NCBI GenBank assembly: GCA_023457435.1
Contig: JAEWLS010000026.1
Coordinates: 1-64,000, forward strand
DNA length: 64,000 nt
Origin: Pseudomonadota bacterium
Lineage (GTDB): Bacteria > Pseudomonadota > Alphaproteobacteria > Rhizobiales > Rhizobiaceae
Direction of reading: 5' to 3'
The notes under the pieces were generated by a model. That model was not told the origin of the DNA. It saw nothing but the letters and a program-made list of their open reading frames with translations, and searched no databases. Of the stretch, positions 29,190 to 38,044 are shown piece by piece (position 1 is the first letter of the stretch; each line of letters begins with the position of its first letter). Both the position numbers and the translations under genes were made by a program.

Positions 29190-29921
29190 ATGCTGCGCGT
29201 TGTAATCCTCGGGGCTACATCGGGAATCGCACAGGCAGTCTCGCGCATCTATGCGAGCGAAGGCGCTCGCTTGATGCTCGTAGGGCGCAACGCCGAGCGT
29301 CTCGAGCAGATCGCGGCAGACCTGAAGCTGCGAGGCGCCGCCCAGGTGGAAACGGCGGCACTCGACCTGGAAGAGACAGTCCCGCAGGATGAGCTTCGCT
29401 CTTTTGGGGAAAGGTTAGGTGGCATCGACCATATCCACATCGCTTACGGAACGATGCCGCCGCAAACCGACGCGGAGCGAGACCCGGCCGTAACGAGGAG
29501 GATGATTTCTACCAACTTCACGTCAGCGGCTGAGTGGGCGCTGGCATCTGCAGATCTCCTCGAAGGCCAGCACAAAGGCTCCCTCGTCGTCCTCGGTTCG
29601 CCGGCGGGCGATCGTGGCCGGCGCAAGAACTACATCTATGGGGCGACGAAGGCGGGGCTCGGCGTGCTTGTCCAGGGTATCGCCCATCGGCTTGCGGGAA
29701 GCGGTGCCCGTGCCGTCCTGGTGAAGCCTGGCCCTACCGCGACGGCGATGACATCGGGAATGCCTACCGCCGGCATGGCGACGCCCGAGCAGGTCGCGAC
29801 CCTGGTCCGGCGCGCGGCCGATCGCGGCGGCCCGATTCAGTACGCGCCGACCAAATGGCGCATAATCATGCGCATCGTCCGGGAAATCCCCTACCCGATC
29901 TTCAACAAGCTCAATTTCTAG
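29190..29921 (+). CDS. DprE2-like short-chain reductase
   Basis: A 243-residue short-chain dehydrogenase. The cofactor loop is ILGATSGIAQAVSRIYA and the catalytic Ser/Tyr/Lys set lies in VLGSPAGDRGR and YIYGATKAG. The C-terminus ends in a hydrophobic/basic tail as in Rv3791. Known DprE2 reduces the 2-keto intermediate made by DprE1. Position directly after the DprE1-like gene (9-bp gap) is the main support for this call over a generic SDR. Confidence 0.85.
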   Translation: MLRVVILGATSGIAQAVSRIYASEGARLMLVGRNAERLEQIAADLKLRGAAQVETAALDLEETVPQDELRSFGERLGGIDHIHIAYGTMPPQTDAERDPAVTRRMISTNFTSAAEWALASADLLEGQHKGSLVVLGSPAGDRGRRKNYIYGATKAGLGVLVQGIAHRLAGSGARAVLVKPGPTATAMTSGMPTAGMATPEQVATLVRRAADRGGPIQYAPTKWRIIMRIVREIPYPIFNKLNF

Positions 29922-29923
29922 CG

Positions 29924-30853
29924 ATGCGGAAGATCGTCATCACCGGCGCGGCCGGCCTCGTCGGGCAGAACCTCGTTGCGGCGCTGAAGACACGCCCCGA
30001 TGTCGAACTCCTCGGCATCGACAAGCACAGAGCCAACATAGAGCTTTTCCGCACCATTCATCCAGGCGTGCCGATCATCGAAGCCGACCTGGCTGTACCG
30101 GGCGAGTGGCAACACAAGTTCAAAGATGCCGATGCGGTCATCGTCAACCAGGCCCAGATCGGCGGCCTCGACGAGCGGGAATTCTGGCGCAACAACGTCG
30201 ACGCGACAAAGACGGTCCTCGACGCGATAGCGCAGTTCAATATCCCGTACTTCGTGGGAATCTCTTCATCTGTCGTCCGATCGAAGGCCGATGATTTCTA
30301 CACGCGGACAAAGACCGCTCAGGAGAAGCTCTTCGACGCTTCGCCGATACCGCACGCGACACTGCGCCCGACGCTCATGTTCGGATGGTTCGACCGCAAG
30401 CATCTCGGCTGGCTGCGCAGATTCATGGAGAAGACGCCTGTCTTCCCCATTCCCGGTACCGGAAAATTCCAGCGCCAGCCCCTTTTCGCCGGCGATTTCG
30501 TTTCGGTCATCATCGCCGCCGTGGACAAGAGGATAGTCGGCACGTTCGACATTTCAGGACAGTCGAAGATCACCTACGGCGAACTGATCGAAGAGATACA
30601 TTCCATCGTGCGGCCCAGGGCCCGTATCGTTCGCATACCCTATCGGCTCTTCTGGGGCCTGCTCTGGACTTACGCGCTCTTCGACCGCAATCCGCCCTTC
30701 ACCGTGCGACAACTCGAGGCTCTCGTGATCCCAGAGACGTTCCCGGTGATCGACTGGCCACAGATATTCGATGTTCCCAGCACCCCGCTCAGGGACGCAC
30801 TGACCAGAACGTTTCTCGACGCCCGTTACGGCAATGTCGCACTGGAATTCTAG
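29924..30853 (+). CDS. NAD-dependent epimerase/dehydratase family protein
   Basis: A 309-residue extended SDR starting 2 bp after the previous stop. It has the Rossmann motif ITGAAGLVGQNLV and a central SISSS-like segment (FVGISSSVVRSK); the usual YxxxK appears in the form FYTRTKTAQE. It probably acts on a sugar nucleotide or on a lipid-linked sugar. It is not part of the canonical mycobacterial arabinose route, so its reaction here is unknown. Confidence 0.8.
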   Translation: MRKIVITGAAGLVGQNLVAALKTRPDVELLGIDKHRANIELFRTIHPGVPIIEADLAVPGEWQHKFKDADAVIVNQAQIGGLDEREFWRNNVDATKTVLDAIAQFNIPYFVGISSSVVRSKADDFYTRTKTAQEKLFDASPIPHATLRPTLMFGWFDRKHLGWLRRFMEKTPVFPIPGTGKFQRQPLFAGDFVSVIIAAVDKRIVGTFDISGQSKITYGELIEEIHSIVRPRARIVRIPYRLFWGLLWTYALFDRNPPFTVRQLEALVIPETFPVIDWPQIFDVPSTPLRDALTRTFLDARYGNVALEF

Positions 30854-30862
30854 GAGGCCGAC

Positions 30863-32146
30863 GTGGCGCGGGTCGTAGTCATTGGTGCTGGGCCGATGGG
30901 TCTTGCGGCCGCTCACCGCGCCGTCACACTCGGTCATCAGGTCGATCTCGTCGAAGCGGACGCGAAAGCGGGCGGCATGGCTGCACATTTCGACTTCGGC
31001 GGTGTCTCGATCGAACGATTCTACCACTTCTGCTGTCTCTCGGATCAGCCAACGTTCGACCTGATGGAAGAACTCGGCCTCGGCGGGAAAATGCGCTGGG
31101 TCAAGACTTCCATGAGCTACTACATGGGGGGAAAGGTGCATCGGTGGGGCGATCCGGTTTCGCTCCTGCGCTTTCCGCACCTGAGCCTCTGGGAAAAGCT
31201 GCGGTACGGTCTGCAGGTCTTCGTCACCACGCGCAAGAACGACTTCAACAGCATCGAGCCGCTGACGTCACGCGAATGGATCGAGCGGGGCGCAGGCCGA
31301 TCGGTGTACGCGAAACTGTGGAAACGACTGCAGGACCTCAAGTTCTACGAGTATGCAGACCGGGTTTCCGCGTCGTGGATCGCGACCCGCATTCGCCGGA
31401 TCGGTCGTTCCAGGGCCGGCCTGTTCGAGGAGCGGCTGGGCTACATCGAGGGCGGCTCCGAGACGCTCGTGGAAGCGCTTGCCGAGGCAATTGTCGCCAA
31501 GGGTGGCCAGATCCACCTGAAGACACCAGCCGAGCGCATCGTCTGCACCGATGGCCGCGTCAGCGCAGTGCAAGCGGGGGGCAGGCTGTTTCCCGCGGAC
31601 CACGTCATCTCGACGATCCCGACACCGCTGATCAGCGCGCTTGTCCCTGATCTGCCAGCGACGGCGCGGGCGATGTACGACGACATCGACAATATCGGGT
31701 GTGTCTGCGTGCTGCTTCGCCTTCGCCGTAGCGTGAGCCCGCATTTCTGGATGAACATCGTCGATCCGTCGATCGATATACCGGGGATCATCGAGTTTTC
31801 GAACCTCAGGCCTCTCGGCGGCGACGCCTTCGTGTACGTGCCGTACTACATGCCCACGTCGCAGCCGAAGTGGACGTGGAGCGACGCGTCGTTCGTCGAG
31901 GAGGCGTTCGGGTACATCAAAGTCATCAACCCGCAACTTACCGACGCGGACCTTGTCGACGCGCGCGTCGGGCGGCTGAAGTACGCGCAGCCGGTATGCG
32001 AGCCGAACTTTCGCGAGAAGCTGCCGCCGGTCCAGACGGACATCGACGGCCTGCAGATTGCCGACACCTGCTTCTATTATCCGGAGGACCGGGGAATAGC
32101 GGAGAGTATCCGCTTCGGTCGCCGTATGGCCGAAGCCGTGAGTTGA
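30863..32146 (+). CDS. NAD(P)/FAD-dependent oxidoreductase (amine oxidase fold)
   Basis: A 427-residue flavoprotein starting at GTG with a strong AGGAGG site that overlaps the previous stop. The N-terminal FAD motif is VVVIGAGPMGLAAAHRAV, followed by LVEADAKAGGMAAHFDFGG; the C-terminus has the expected closing segment (QIADTCFYYPEDRGIAESI). The fold is shared with protoporphyrinogen oxidases, phytoene desaturases and UDP-galactopyranose mutase. A furanose-forming or lipid-sugar redox role would fit the operon but is not shown. Confidence 0.8.
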   Translation: MARVVVIGAGPMGLAAAHRAVTLGHQVDLVEADAKAGGMAAHFDFGGVSIERFYHFCCLSDQPTFDLMEELGLGGKMRWVKTSMSYYMGGKVHRWGDPVSLLRFPHLSLWEKLRYGLQVFVTTRKNDFNSIEPLTSREWIERGAGRSVYAKLWKRLQDLKFYEYADRVSASWIATRIRRIGRSRAGLFEERLGYIEGGSETLVEALAEAIVAKGGQIHLKTPAERIVCTDGRVSAVQAGGRLFPADHVISTIPTPLISALVPDLPATARAMYDDIDNIGCVCVLLRLRRSVSPHFWMNIVDPSIDIPGIIEFSNLRPLGGDAFVYVPYYMPTSQPKWTWSDASFVEEAFGYIKVINPQLTDADLVDARVGRLKYAQPVCEPNFREKLPPVQTDIDGLQIADTCFYYPEDRGIAESIRFGRRMAEAVS

Positions 32147-32211
32147 TCGACGACGCTCACCCGGCGTCAATGTTCCACGCAGCACGCGGCGACAGAGGGC
32201 AGCCGTTCAGC

Positions 32212-32610
32212 ATGACCTTCATTCGATTTCTGCTCACCAGCGGTTTCGCCGCGGCCGTCAATATACTGTCGCGAATGGCCTTCAGCGTCCTCGTTCCATA
32301 CGAGGTGGCGATTGTCGTCGCATACCTCCTCGGAATGACCGTCGCGTTCGTCCTTGCGCGCCGTTTCGTGTTCGACAAGAGCGGACATTCGCCGACAACC
32401 GAGTACGCCCGGTTCGCGATGGTCAACGCGGTGGCCCTGGTACAGGTGTGGGCGGTGAGCGTCGCTCTGGCTCGCTGGGTTTTCCCGGCGATCGGCTTCG
32501 ATCACCAGCCGGAGCTCGTGGCCCATGTCATCGGCGTCCTCAGCCCTGCAGTCACGAGCTATTATGGCCACAAGCTCTTCTCGTTCAGGGCTGTCGATGG
32601 TCGAAAATAG
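32212..32610 (+). CDS. GtrA-like membrane protein
   Basis: A 132-residue four-helix protein (FIRFLLTSGFAAAVNILSR, EVAIVVAYLLGMTVAFVLARR, FAMVNAVALVQVWAVSVAL, VAHVIGVLSPAVTSYYGHK) ending with YGHKLFSFR, the GtrA signature end. In mycobacteria the GtrA protein Rv3789 sits beside DprE1/DprE2, so this neighbour relation is the same. It may help move the lipid-linked sugar across the membrane. An upstream ATG at 32170 is possible but has no better ribosome site. It overlaps the next gene by 14 bases. Confidence 0.82.
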   Translation: MTFIRFLLTSGFAAAVNILSRMAFSVLVPYEVAIVVAYLLGMTVAFVLARRFVFDKSGHSPTTEYARFAMVNAVALVQVWAVSVALARWVFPAIGFDHQPELVAHVIGVLSPAVTSYYGHKLFSFRAVDGRK

Positions 32611-33952
32611 GTCCGAGATACTCGCGAGCACGCGAGGTAACCCGACGCTGCGGGGTTACAGCACGGCCCAGCTGGTCGGCCTCGTGTTCGTCGTCGTCTT
32701 GTCCGTGAAGCTGGCGTTCATCGCGGTCTATGCGAACAGCGTTCCGTTCTGGGATCAATGGGATGCCGAAGCCGCGCAGCTCTACCGGCCTTACCGCCTC
32801 GGGACGCTAACGGTCGCAGACCTGTTCCTTGCTCATAACGAGCATCGAATCTTCTTCACGCGCGTGTTGAACCTGCTCCTTTTCGAAGCCGCAGGCGGAT
32901 GGAACCCCTTGCTGCAGATGAGCGTCAACGCGCTGCTGCACACATGTCTGGCCGGCATTCTCGTCGCGCTGCTACTGCCCGCCATCCGCTCAAGCGAGCG
33001 CCTTCTCCTGGCCGGGTTCTCCGCTTTCATTTTCGCCGTCCCGGTAGGCTGGGAAAACCTGCTGGCGGGGTTCCAGTCCCAGTTCTATTTCCTGCTACTC
33101 TTCTCGCTCCTCTCGCTGAGCCTTTTCGTCGTCTCGCGCGCATTCTCGGTGCGATGGTGGGCCGGCTACCTGTTCTGCATCTGTGCGTACTTCTCTCTCG
33201 CATCCGGCTTGCTGGCTGCCTGCGCGGCAATAGCAATCGCCGTCGTTCAACTGCTCGCGGGCGCAAGACGCCGGGACCTGCGCGAAGGCCTCGCGCTCGC
33301 CGTGCTGACCGGCACCGTGGCGATCATGATGGCATTCACGGTCGAGGTTCCCGGGCATGCGGTGCTCAAGGCCCACAGTGTCGCGAGCTTCCTTGCCGCT
33401 TTCGTTTCGGCGATTTCCACGCCTGTTTCGTTCGTCGGCTGGATACTGCACATCCCGCTGCTCCTGCTTGCCTTCCGCACAATCAAATCGACCGATCAAG
33501 CCGCGCCCGCAGACTGGACTGCCCTGGCAGTGGCGGGGTGGGTCGGGATGCAGATCGTGTCGCTGAGCTATGGCAGGGCGAGCGGCGTCGAAGCGTCGCG
33601 CTACCAGGACATCTACATCCTGCTATTGCCGCTCGACCTCTTCGCGCTGCTGCGCGTGACCGGGCCCAGCGACGGCGGCAAACGCGCTGGGCTCTGGAAA
33701 TACAGTTGGGTCTCGGCAACCGCCGCGGCAGTCGTCGTCTTCGCGCTTGCGCCTGCGATCATCCAAATGCAGGAGAAGCGTCGGCTGAGCCGGCTGCAGG
33801 CCGCGAGCATAATTGAGTTCCTGGAGACGGGAGACGCCCGCGCGCTCGAAGGCAAGGGTCCCTTCGAAATCCCCTACCCCGATCCAAAGAAACTGGCCGC
33901 GTGGCTCCGCGATCCGGACATTCGCGCGATACTGCCGGCAGAATTCCGCTAG
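32597..33952 (+). CDS. Polytopic membrane protein, putative GT-C glycosyltransferase
   Basis: A 451-residue protein with about ten transmembrane helices. The first large outer loop carries acidic residues in SVPFWDQWDAEAAQLY and the motif HNEHRIFFTRVLN, an arrangement like the catalytic loop of GT-C enzymes that use polyprenyl-phosphate sugars. It is the last gene of the arabinan-type operon and overlaps the GtrA gene, making it the best candidate for the transferase that uses the lipid-linked furanose. No experimentally known family was recognised with certainty. Confidence 0.75.
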   Translation: MVENRSEILASTRGNPTLRGYSTAQLVGLVFVVVLSVKLAFIAVYANSVPFWDQWDAEAAQLYRPYRLGTLTVADLFLAHNEHRIFFTRVLNLLLFEAAGGWNPLLQMSVNALLHTCLAGILVALLLPAIRSSERLLLAGFSAFIFAVPVGWENLLAGFQSQFYFLLLFSLLSLSLFVVSRAFSVRWWAGYLFCICAYFSLASGLLAACAAIAIAVVQLLAGARRRDLREGLALAVLTGTVAIMMAFTVEVPGHAVLKAHSVASFLAAFVSAISTPVSFVGWILHIPLLLLAFRTIKSTDQAAPADWTALAVAGWVGMQIVSLSYGRASGVEASRYQDIYILLLPLDLFALLRVTGPSDGGKRAGLWKYSWVSATAAAVVVFALAPAIIQMQEKRRLSRLQAASIIEFLETGDARALEGKGPFEIPYPDPKKLAAWLRDPDIRAILPAEFR

Positions 33953-33961
33953 GAACCCGCC

Positions 33962-36229
33962 TCAGGTTCGCGGCGGGAAAGCGAGTGCGTAGTCCTCGCT
34001 ATCAAGCGTCAGGTTCGGCGAGTAGAACGGGTCTCGCTTCAGCTCGTCGGGCCAGCGGCGCTTCATGTGATCGATCTCGGACATGAAGCGAGCGCGCTTC
34101 TCATGACTATCGTCTTGTCCGCGCGAAACGCTCTCCAGATGGTAGAGCTCGGCATAGGGCGTCCAGACGTTCCTATAGCCGGCCGCCTTCACCTTGAGGC
34201 ACAGGTCGACATCGTTGAATGCGACCTGAAGGTTCTGTTCGTCCAGCCCGCCTACCTCGTCGAACACCGACTTGCGCAACAGCAAGCATGCGCCTGTCAC
34301 GGCCGACACGTTGCGCAGACTGTGCAGGAGGCCGAAATACCCGAACGAACTTCGGGGAAACAGCCGGTGCGTATGCGAGGCAACGCCGCCGAGACCGACG
34401 GTCACACCGCCGTGCTGGATGGTGTCGTCGCCATAGTAGAGCTTGGCGCCTACACAACCGATTTCTTCCTGCAGCGCCCAGGAGGCCATCTCCCCCAGCC
34501 AGTCGGGAGAGATCACCTCGATATCATTGTTGACGAGGCCGATGATCTCGCCACGGGCCTCCCGCACGCCGTGATTGTTTATCGCCGAGTAGTTAAACAC
34601 GCCCGGATGCGCGATGACGCGCACACGCGCATCACCTTCCAGAGAGCGAAGGTAGCGCACGGTCTGAGGCTCGGTTGACCCGTTATCCATGATGATGATT
34701 TCGAAGGATGGATAGGCGGTCTTCTTCAGTATCGACGTGACGCACGCCCTAAGCAGTTCGACGCGATCGCGTGTCGGTATGATCAGCGAAACCAGCGGTT
34801 CCGGCGCAGGAATGCGGTGCCTGACCCGATAGAACGGCAGCGGACCAGTCTGTTCGACAGAGGCACTTGAGCCGGTTCGCGCAAGGTGGTCCGTCAGGGC
34901 CCTGAGGCCGGCGTCATAGGCGTACGACTTGGCATCGCCCGCCGCAGCCGTCGACCCTTCCGCTGCGCGCCAGTGGTAAAGAATCTTCGGTATGTGCCGA
35001 ATATCCCTGGCGGCGATCTTCTCGACGATACGGAGATTGAGGTCGTAGTCCTGACTTCCCTCATAACCGATGCGCCAGCCGCCTACCCCCCGGATATTTT
35101 CGGTTCGATGAACCGTTAAGTGATTCAGGTAGTTGTGCGACCTGAACATCTCCATCGAGAAGTCCGGCTTGAAGAACGCGTCGTAGCGCTTTCCGTCCAG
35201 GTTTATCTTGTCTTCGTCGCTATAAATCAGGCCCGCTTGCGGATACCTACCGATCTCCCTGGCGACTTCGAAAAGTGCATGCGGCCGCAATATGTCGTCG
35301 TGGTCGAGTAGCGCGACCCACTCGCTCGTCACCAGTTCCAACGCGCTGTTCGACGCCGCCGAGATGTGCCCGTTGGCCTCCCGGTAGGCGACGCGAATAC
35401 GGTCATCTGACTGGGCGTACTCGTCGAGGATTTGCCGAACGTGCGGGAGTGTCGACGCATCGTCGGCGATGCAAAGTTCCCAGTAGGGATAGGCCTGGCC
35501 ACGGACGCTCTCGATGGCCTGTCGAAGCAGCGGTTCCGGCGTGTTGTAAACCGGCATGAGCACAGCGATTGCGGGTCCGCGCTGCCGCTCGGCTTCCTTG
35601 CGCATCCGACCGACGTCATCCGGAGTCAACGTGTCGAAACGGTAGACCCAATCCTCGAAGCTTCGCTGGGCAGGCAACCTGCCTTCGCTGCGGGCGATGC
35701 TTCGGCGAACCGCATGGTATAGGCCGCGCAGGCCATCCTGTCGCAAGCTTCGCACGGCGGCCTTCAGTGCTGCCCCCAAGGCATGCGGGTTCGAGAGCGA
35801 ATTCCAAGCAAATCTGGCGATGCGCGTGAAGCGGGTGTCGAAGCGGCGAACGAGTTCGAGCGAGATGCCGCCGAGGGCGATGCGCTCGGAGCCGTTGACG
35901 GGATCCAATCTGAGAGCCCGCGCGCCCCAAGGCAGTTCCAGCGTCACCTCGAACCCGGCCTGAACACGAACTGGCCTGATGTCGATCCGCTCGACCTCGG
36001 TGAAGCCGGCGCCACTGTCCACATACAGCGAAAGCGCCTGGCCCTCCGGTACCGGCGCAAGATGCGCGAAGACAAGCCGATATGCACCCGCGGGAAGCCG
36101 GCGGCCAGCAAGGAGCGCCAGCTGAGGATCCTCGCCCACGACCTCCCACGCGGAGAATCCATCTCCTTCGCTCAAGACCCGCAGATCTTTTCGCGGAGCA
36201 GCAGAGAGCGAAACCGTCATCGGCTTCAT
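33962..36229 (-). CDS. Double-domain glycosyltransferase (two GT2 modules)
   Basis: A 755-residue protein. Residues about 1-150 look like a beta-rich non-catalytic domain. The first GT2 module (about 210-440) has AVLMPVYNTPEPLLRQAI, IADDAS and LLDHDDIL. The second (about 480-720) has LIIPTRDRVELLRAC, IMDNGST and LVNNDIEVI. Such tandem enzymes often add alternating sugars. It follows the Wzm/Wzt genes after 48 bp on the same strand and ends 9 bp from the convergent membrane protein. Confidence 0.85.
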   Translation of the reverse strand: MKPMTVSLSAAPRKDLRVLSEGDGFSAWEVVGEDPQLALLAGRRLPAGAYRLVFAHLAPVPEGQALSLYVDSGAGFTEVERIDIRPVRVQAGFEVTLELPWGARALRLDPVNGSERIALGGISLELVRRFDTRFTRIARFAWNSLSNPHALGAALKAAVRSLRQDGLRGLYHAVRRSIARSEGRLPAQRSFEDWVYRFDTLTPDDVGRMRKEAERQRGPAIAVLMPVYNTPEPLLRQAIESVRGQAYPYWELCIADDASTLPHVRQILDEYAQSDDRIRVAYREANGHISAASNSALELVTSEWVALLDHDDILRPHALFEVAREIGRYPQAGLIYSDEDKINLDGKRYDAFFKPDFSMEMFRSHNYLNHLTVHRTENIRGVGGWRIGYEGSQDYDLNLRIVEKIAARDIRHIPKILYHWRAAEGSTAAAGDAKSYAYDAGLRALTDHLARTGSSASVEQTGPLPFYRVRHRIPAPEPLVSLIIPTRDRVELLRACVTSILKKTAYPSFEIIIMDNGSTEPQTVRYLRSLEGDARVRVIAHPGVFNYSAINNHGVREARGEIIGLVNNDIEVISPDWLGEMASWALQEEIGCVGAKLYYGDDTIQHGGVTVGLGGVASHTHRLFPRSSFGYFGLLHSLRNVSAVTGACLLLRKSVFDEVGGLDEQNLQVAFNDVDLCLKVKAAGYRNVWTPYAELYHLESVSRGQDDSHEKRARFMSEIDHMKRRWPDELKRDPFYSPNLTLDSEDYALAFPPRT

Positions 36230-36277
36230 TGCGCCAGACCGATGCGGCGCGTGCAGGAGGAGAAACAGCTCAACAGA

Positions 36278-37051
36278 TCACCCAATGACGCGGAGAGCGG
36301 GGCGCTCAACCTCGTCATGTACGGCAAAGTAGGCGTCGGCAACCGCCTCGGCGGGCCCATCCATCTTGACCTCGCCGTTTTCGAGCCAGATCGCACGCGT
36401 GCAGTTCTTCTCGATCAGCGCGCGGGAATGGCTCGCGATCACCAGGACTTTAGTAAACTCGACGAGCTCCTTCAGGCGCCTGTCGGCCTTTTCCTTGAAG
36501 GCCTCGTCGCCAGTCGAGAGCCACTCGTCCATGATCAGGATCTCAGGCGTAACCGCTGTCGAGATCGCGAAGGCCAGTCGCAACTGCATGCCGGTCGAGT
36601 AGGTGCGGAACGGCATGTCGAGAAACTCGCCCAGGCCCGAGAACTCGGCGATTTCATCAAATTTTTCTGCCAGCATCTCGCGCGACATGCCCATGATGGC
36701 GGCCCGCAGGCGAATGTTTTCGCGGCCGGTGGCCTCAGGGTCGATACCGAGCGAAATGTTGATGAGTGATGTTGGCCGGCCTTGAATGCGGACCGAGCCC
36801 AGCGGCGGCTCATAGATGCCCGACAGCACGCGCAGCAGCGTGGTCTTCCCGGCGCCATTGTGCCCAACCAGGCCGACACGCTCGCCCTGTGCGATCGAGA
36901 GGGTCACATTGCGCAACCCCGTGATCATGACATGGCCGTCCCGATCCGAAATGCGACCGCCGACCGCCATGCGGAGCATACGGTTCTTCAGCGAGCGACT
37001 GCTGGCGCTGTACACCGGAAATTCGACCGTCACATTGTCAAGCTCGATCAT
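36278..37051 (-). CDS. Polysaccharide ABC exporter ATPase (Wzt/KpsT type)
   Basis: A 257-residue ATPase. Walker A is GLVGHNGAGKTTLL, the signature is the exporter form YSTGMQLRLAFAIS, and Walker B is ILIMDEWLSTGD. There is no extra C-terminal sugar-recognition domain as in Wzt of some O-antigens. The ATG at 37051 (MIELDNVTVEFP) is 17 bases after the permease stop; a longer frame from 37129 would overlap the permease. It powers glycan export across the inner membrane. Confidence 0.88.
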   Translation of the reverse strand: MIELDNVTVEFPVYSASSRSLKNRMLRMAVGGRISDRDGHVMITGLRNVTLSIAQGERVGLVGHNGAGKTTLLRVLSGIYEPPLGSVRIQGRPTSLINISLGIDPEATGRENIRLRAAIMGMSREMLAEKFDEIAEFSGLGEFLDMPFRTYSTGMQLRLAFAISTAVTPEILIMDEWLSTGDEAFKEKADRRLKELVEFTKVLVIASHSRALIEKNCTRAIWLENGEVKMDGPAEAVADAYFAVHDEVERPALRVIG

Positions 37052-37068
37052 GGTGCCCACCAACCGCG

Positions 37069-37878
37069 TCACAGCCAAAACGCGATGCGGCTGCGGTACT
37101 TCCCATAGAACACGAGCGTCACTGTCCACCCTACGATTCCTATGGCGATCGATATGACCCAGTTCGATGTCGTGGGGTACTGGCCGAGCAATGGCGACCG
37201 GATGATCGAGATGAAATGGTAAAGTGGGTTCAGTTCAAGAAACTGCGCGCCGAGCCGGGATGGCAGTGTCGAGGGCATCCACAGCAACGGCGTCGCATAG
37301 AACAGCACCTGCAACATATTTTGGACGATCTGCGTCAGATCGCGGTAGCGCGTGCAGATCACTGCACATACGAGCATGATCCACGACAGATTCAAAATCA
37401 CAACCAGCAGACCCAGCAGCGCAAGAGGTGAAGTGCTGTAGGGAAGCTTGCCAAAGATTAGCAATATAACCGGCAGTATTATGATATTGTGGCCGAGAAT
37501 GATGGTGTTTCTCCACAGCGTTCGCATCACATGCGAGAACAACGGAGTTTTTGATTGGAGTATCATCCCCTCGGATGAAACAAAGACGGTGCACCCTTCG
37601 CCGATATTTCCCGAGATGTATCCCCAGATTATCAAGCCGGCACAAATGAAGGGTAGGAAGTCCTCCATCGGAACTTGAAACAAAGCCCCGAAGATCAAAC
37701 CGAGCGCGCCTATCAGGACGCTCATGTTGATGGTTATCCAGAACGCCCCGATCCGAGAGCGCCGATAACGCTGCAGGATGTCCTGCCAGCCGAATATCAG
37801 CGCGAGTTCGTATCTGCGCATCGCTTCCGCGATATCGCGGCTCGCGTTTGTAGCGTTCCCGACGAGAGCATTTGGCAT
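37069..37878 (-). CDS. Polysaccharide ABC exporter permease (Wzm/KpsM type)
   Basis: A 269-residue ABC-2 type permease with about six transmembrane helices. WQDILQRYRRSRIGAFWITI near the N-terminus and the ending GKYRSRIAFWL are typical of Wzm proteins. It pairs with the ATPase gene downstream. The 166-bp gap on its 5' side is shared with a divergent methyltransferase gene. Confidence 0.88.
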   Translation of the reverse strand: MPNALVGNATNASRDIAEAMRRYELALIFGWQDILQRYRRSRIGAFWITINMSVLIGALGLIFGALFQVPMEDFLPFICAGLIIWGYISGNIGEGCTVFVSSEGMILQSKTPLFSHVMRTLWRNTIILGHNIIILPVILLIFGKLPYSTSPLALLGLLVVILNLSWIMLVCAVICTRYRDLTQIVQNMLQVLFYATPLLWMPSTLPSRLGAQFLELNPLYHFISIIRSPLLGQYPTTSNWVISIAIGIVGWTVTLVFYGKYRSRIAFWL

Positions 37879-38044
37879 GAGCGTTCTACGACTCTCCGCG
37901 GCTGCGCGCTGGTTCCGCGGACGTTACGCGTCTAAGAACCACGGAGCGCGCCTGCCACTAGACCGTGCGCAACGTCGTTTCAAGCACCATGTCCATGCAT
38001 GAGCGTGGGCGGAGCAGTACGCTCCCGAAACTCGGAGTTCGGCA

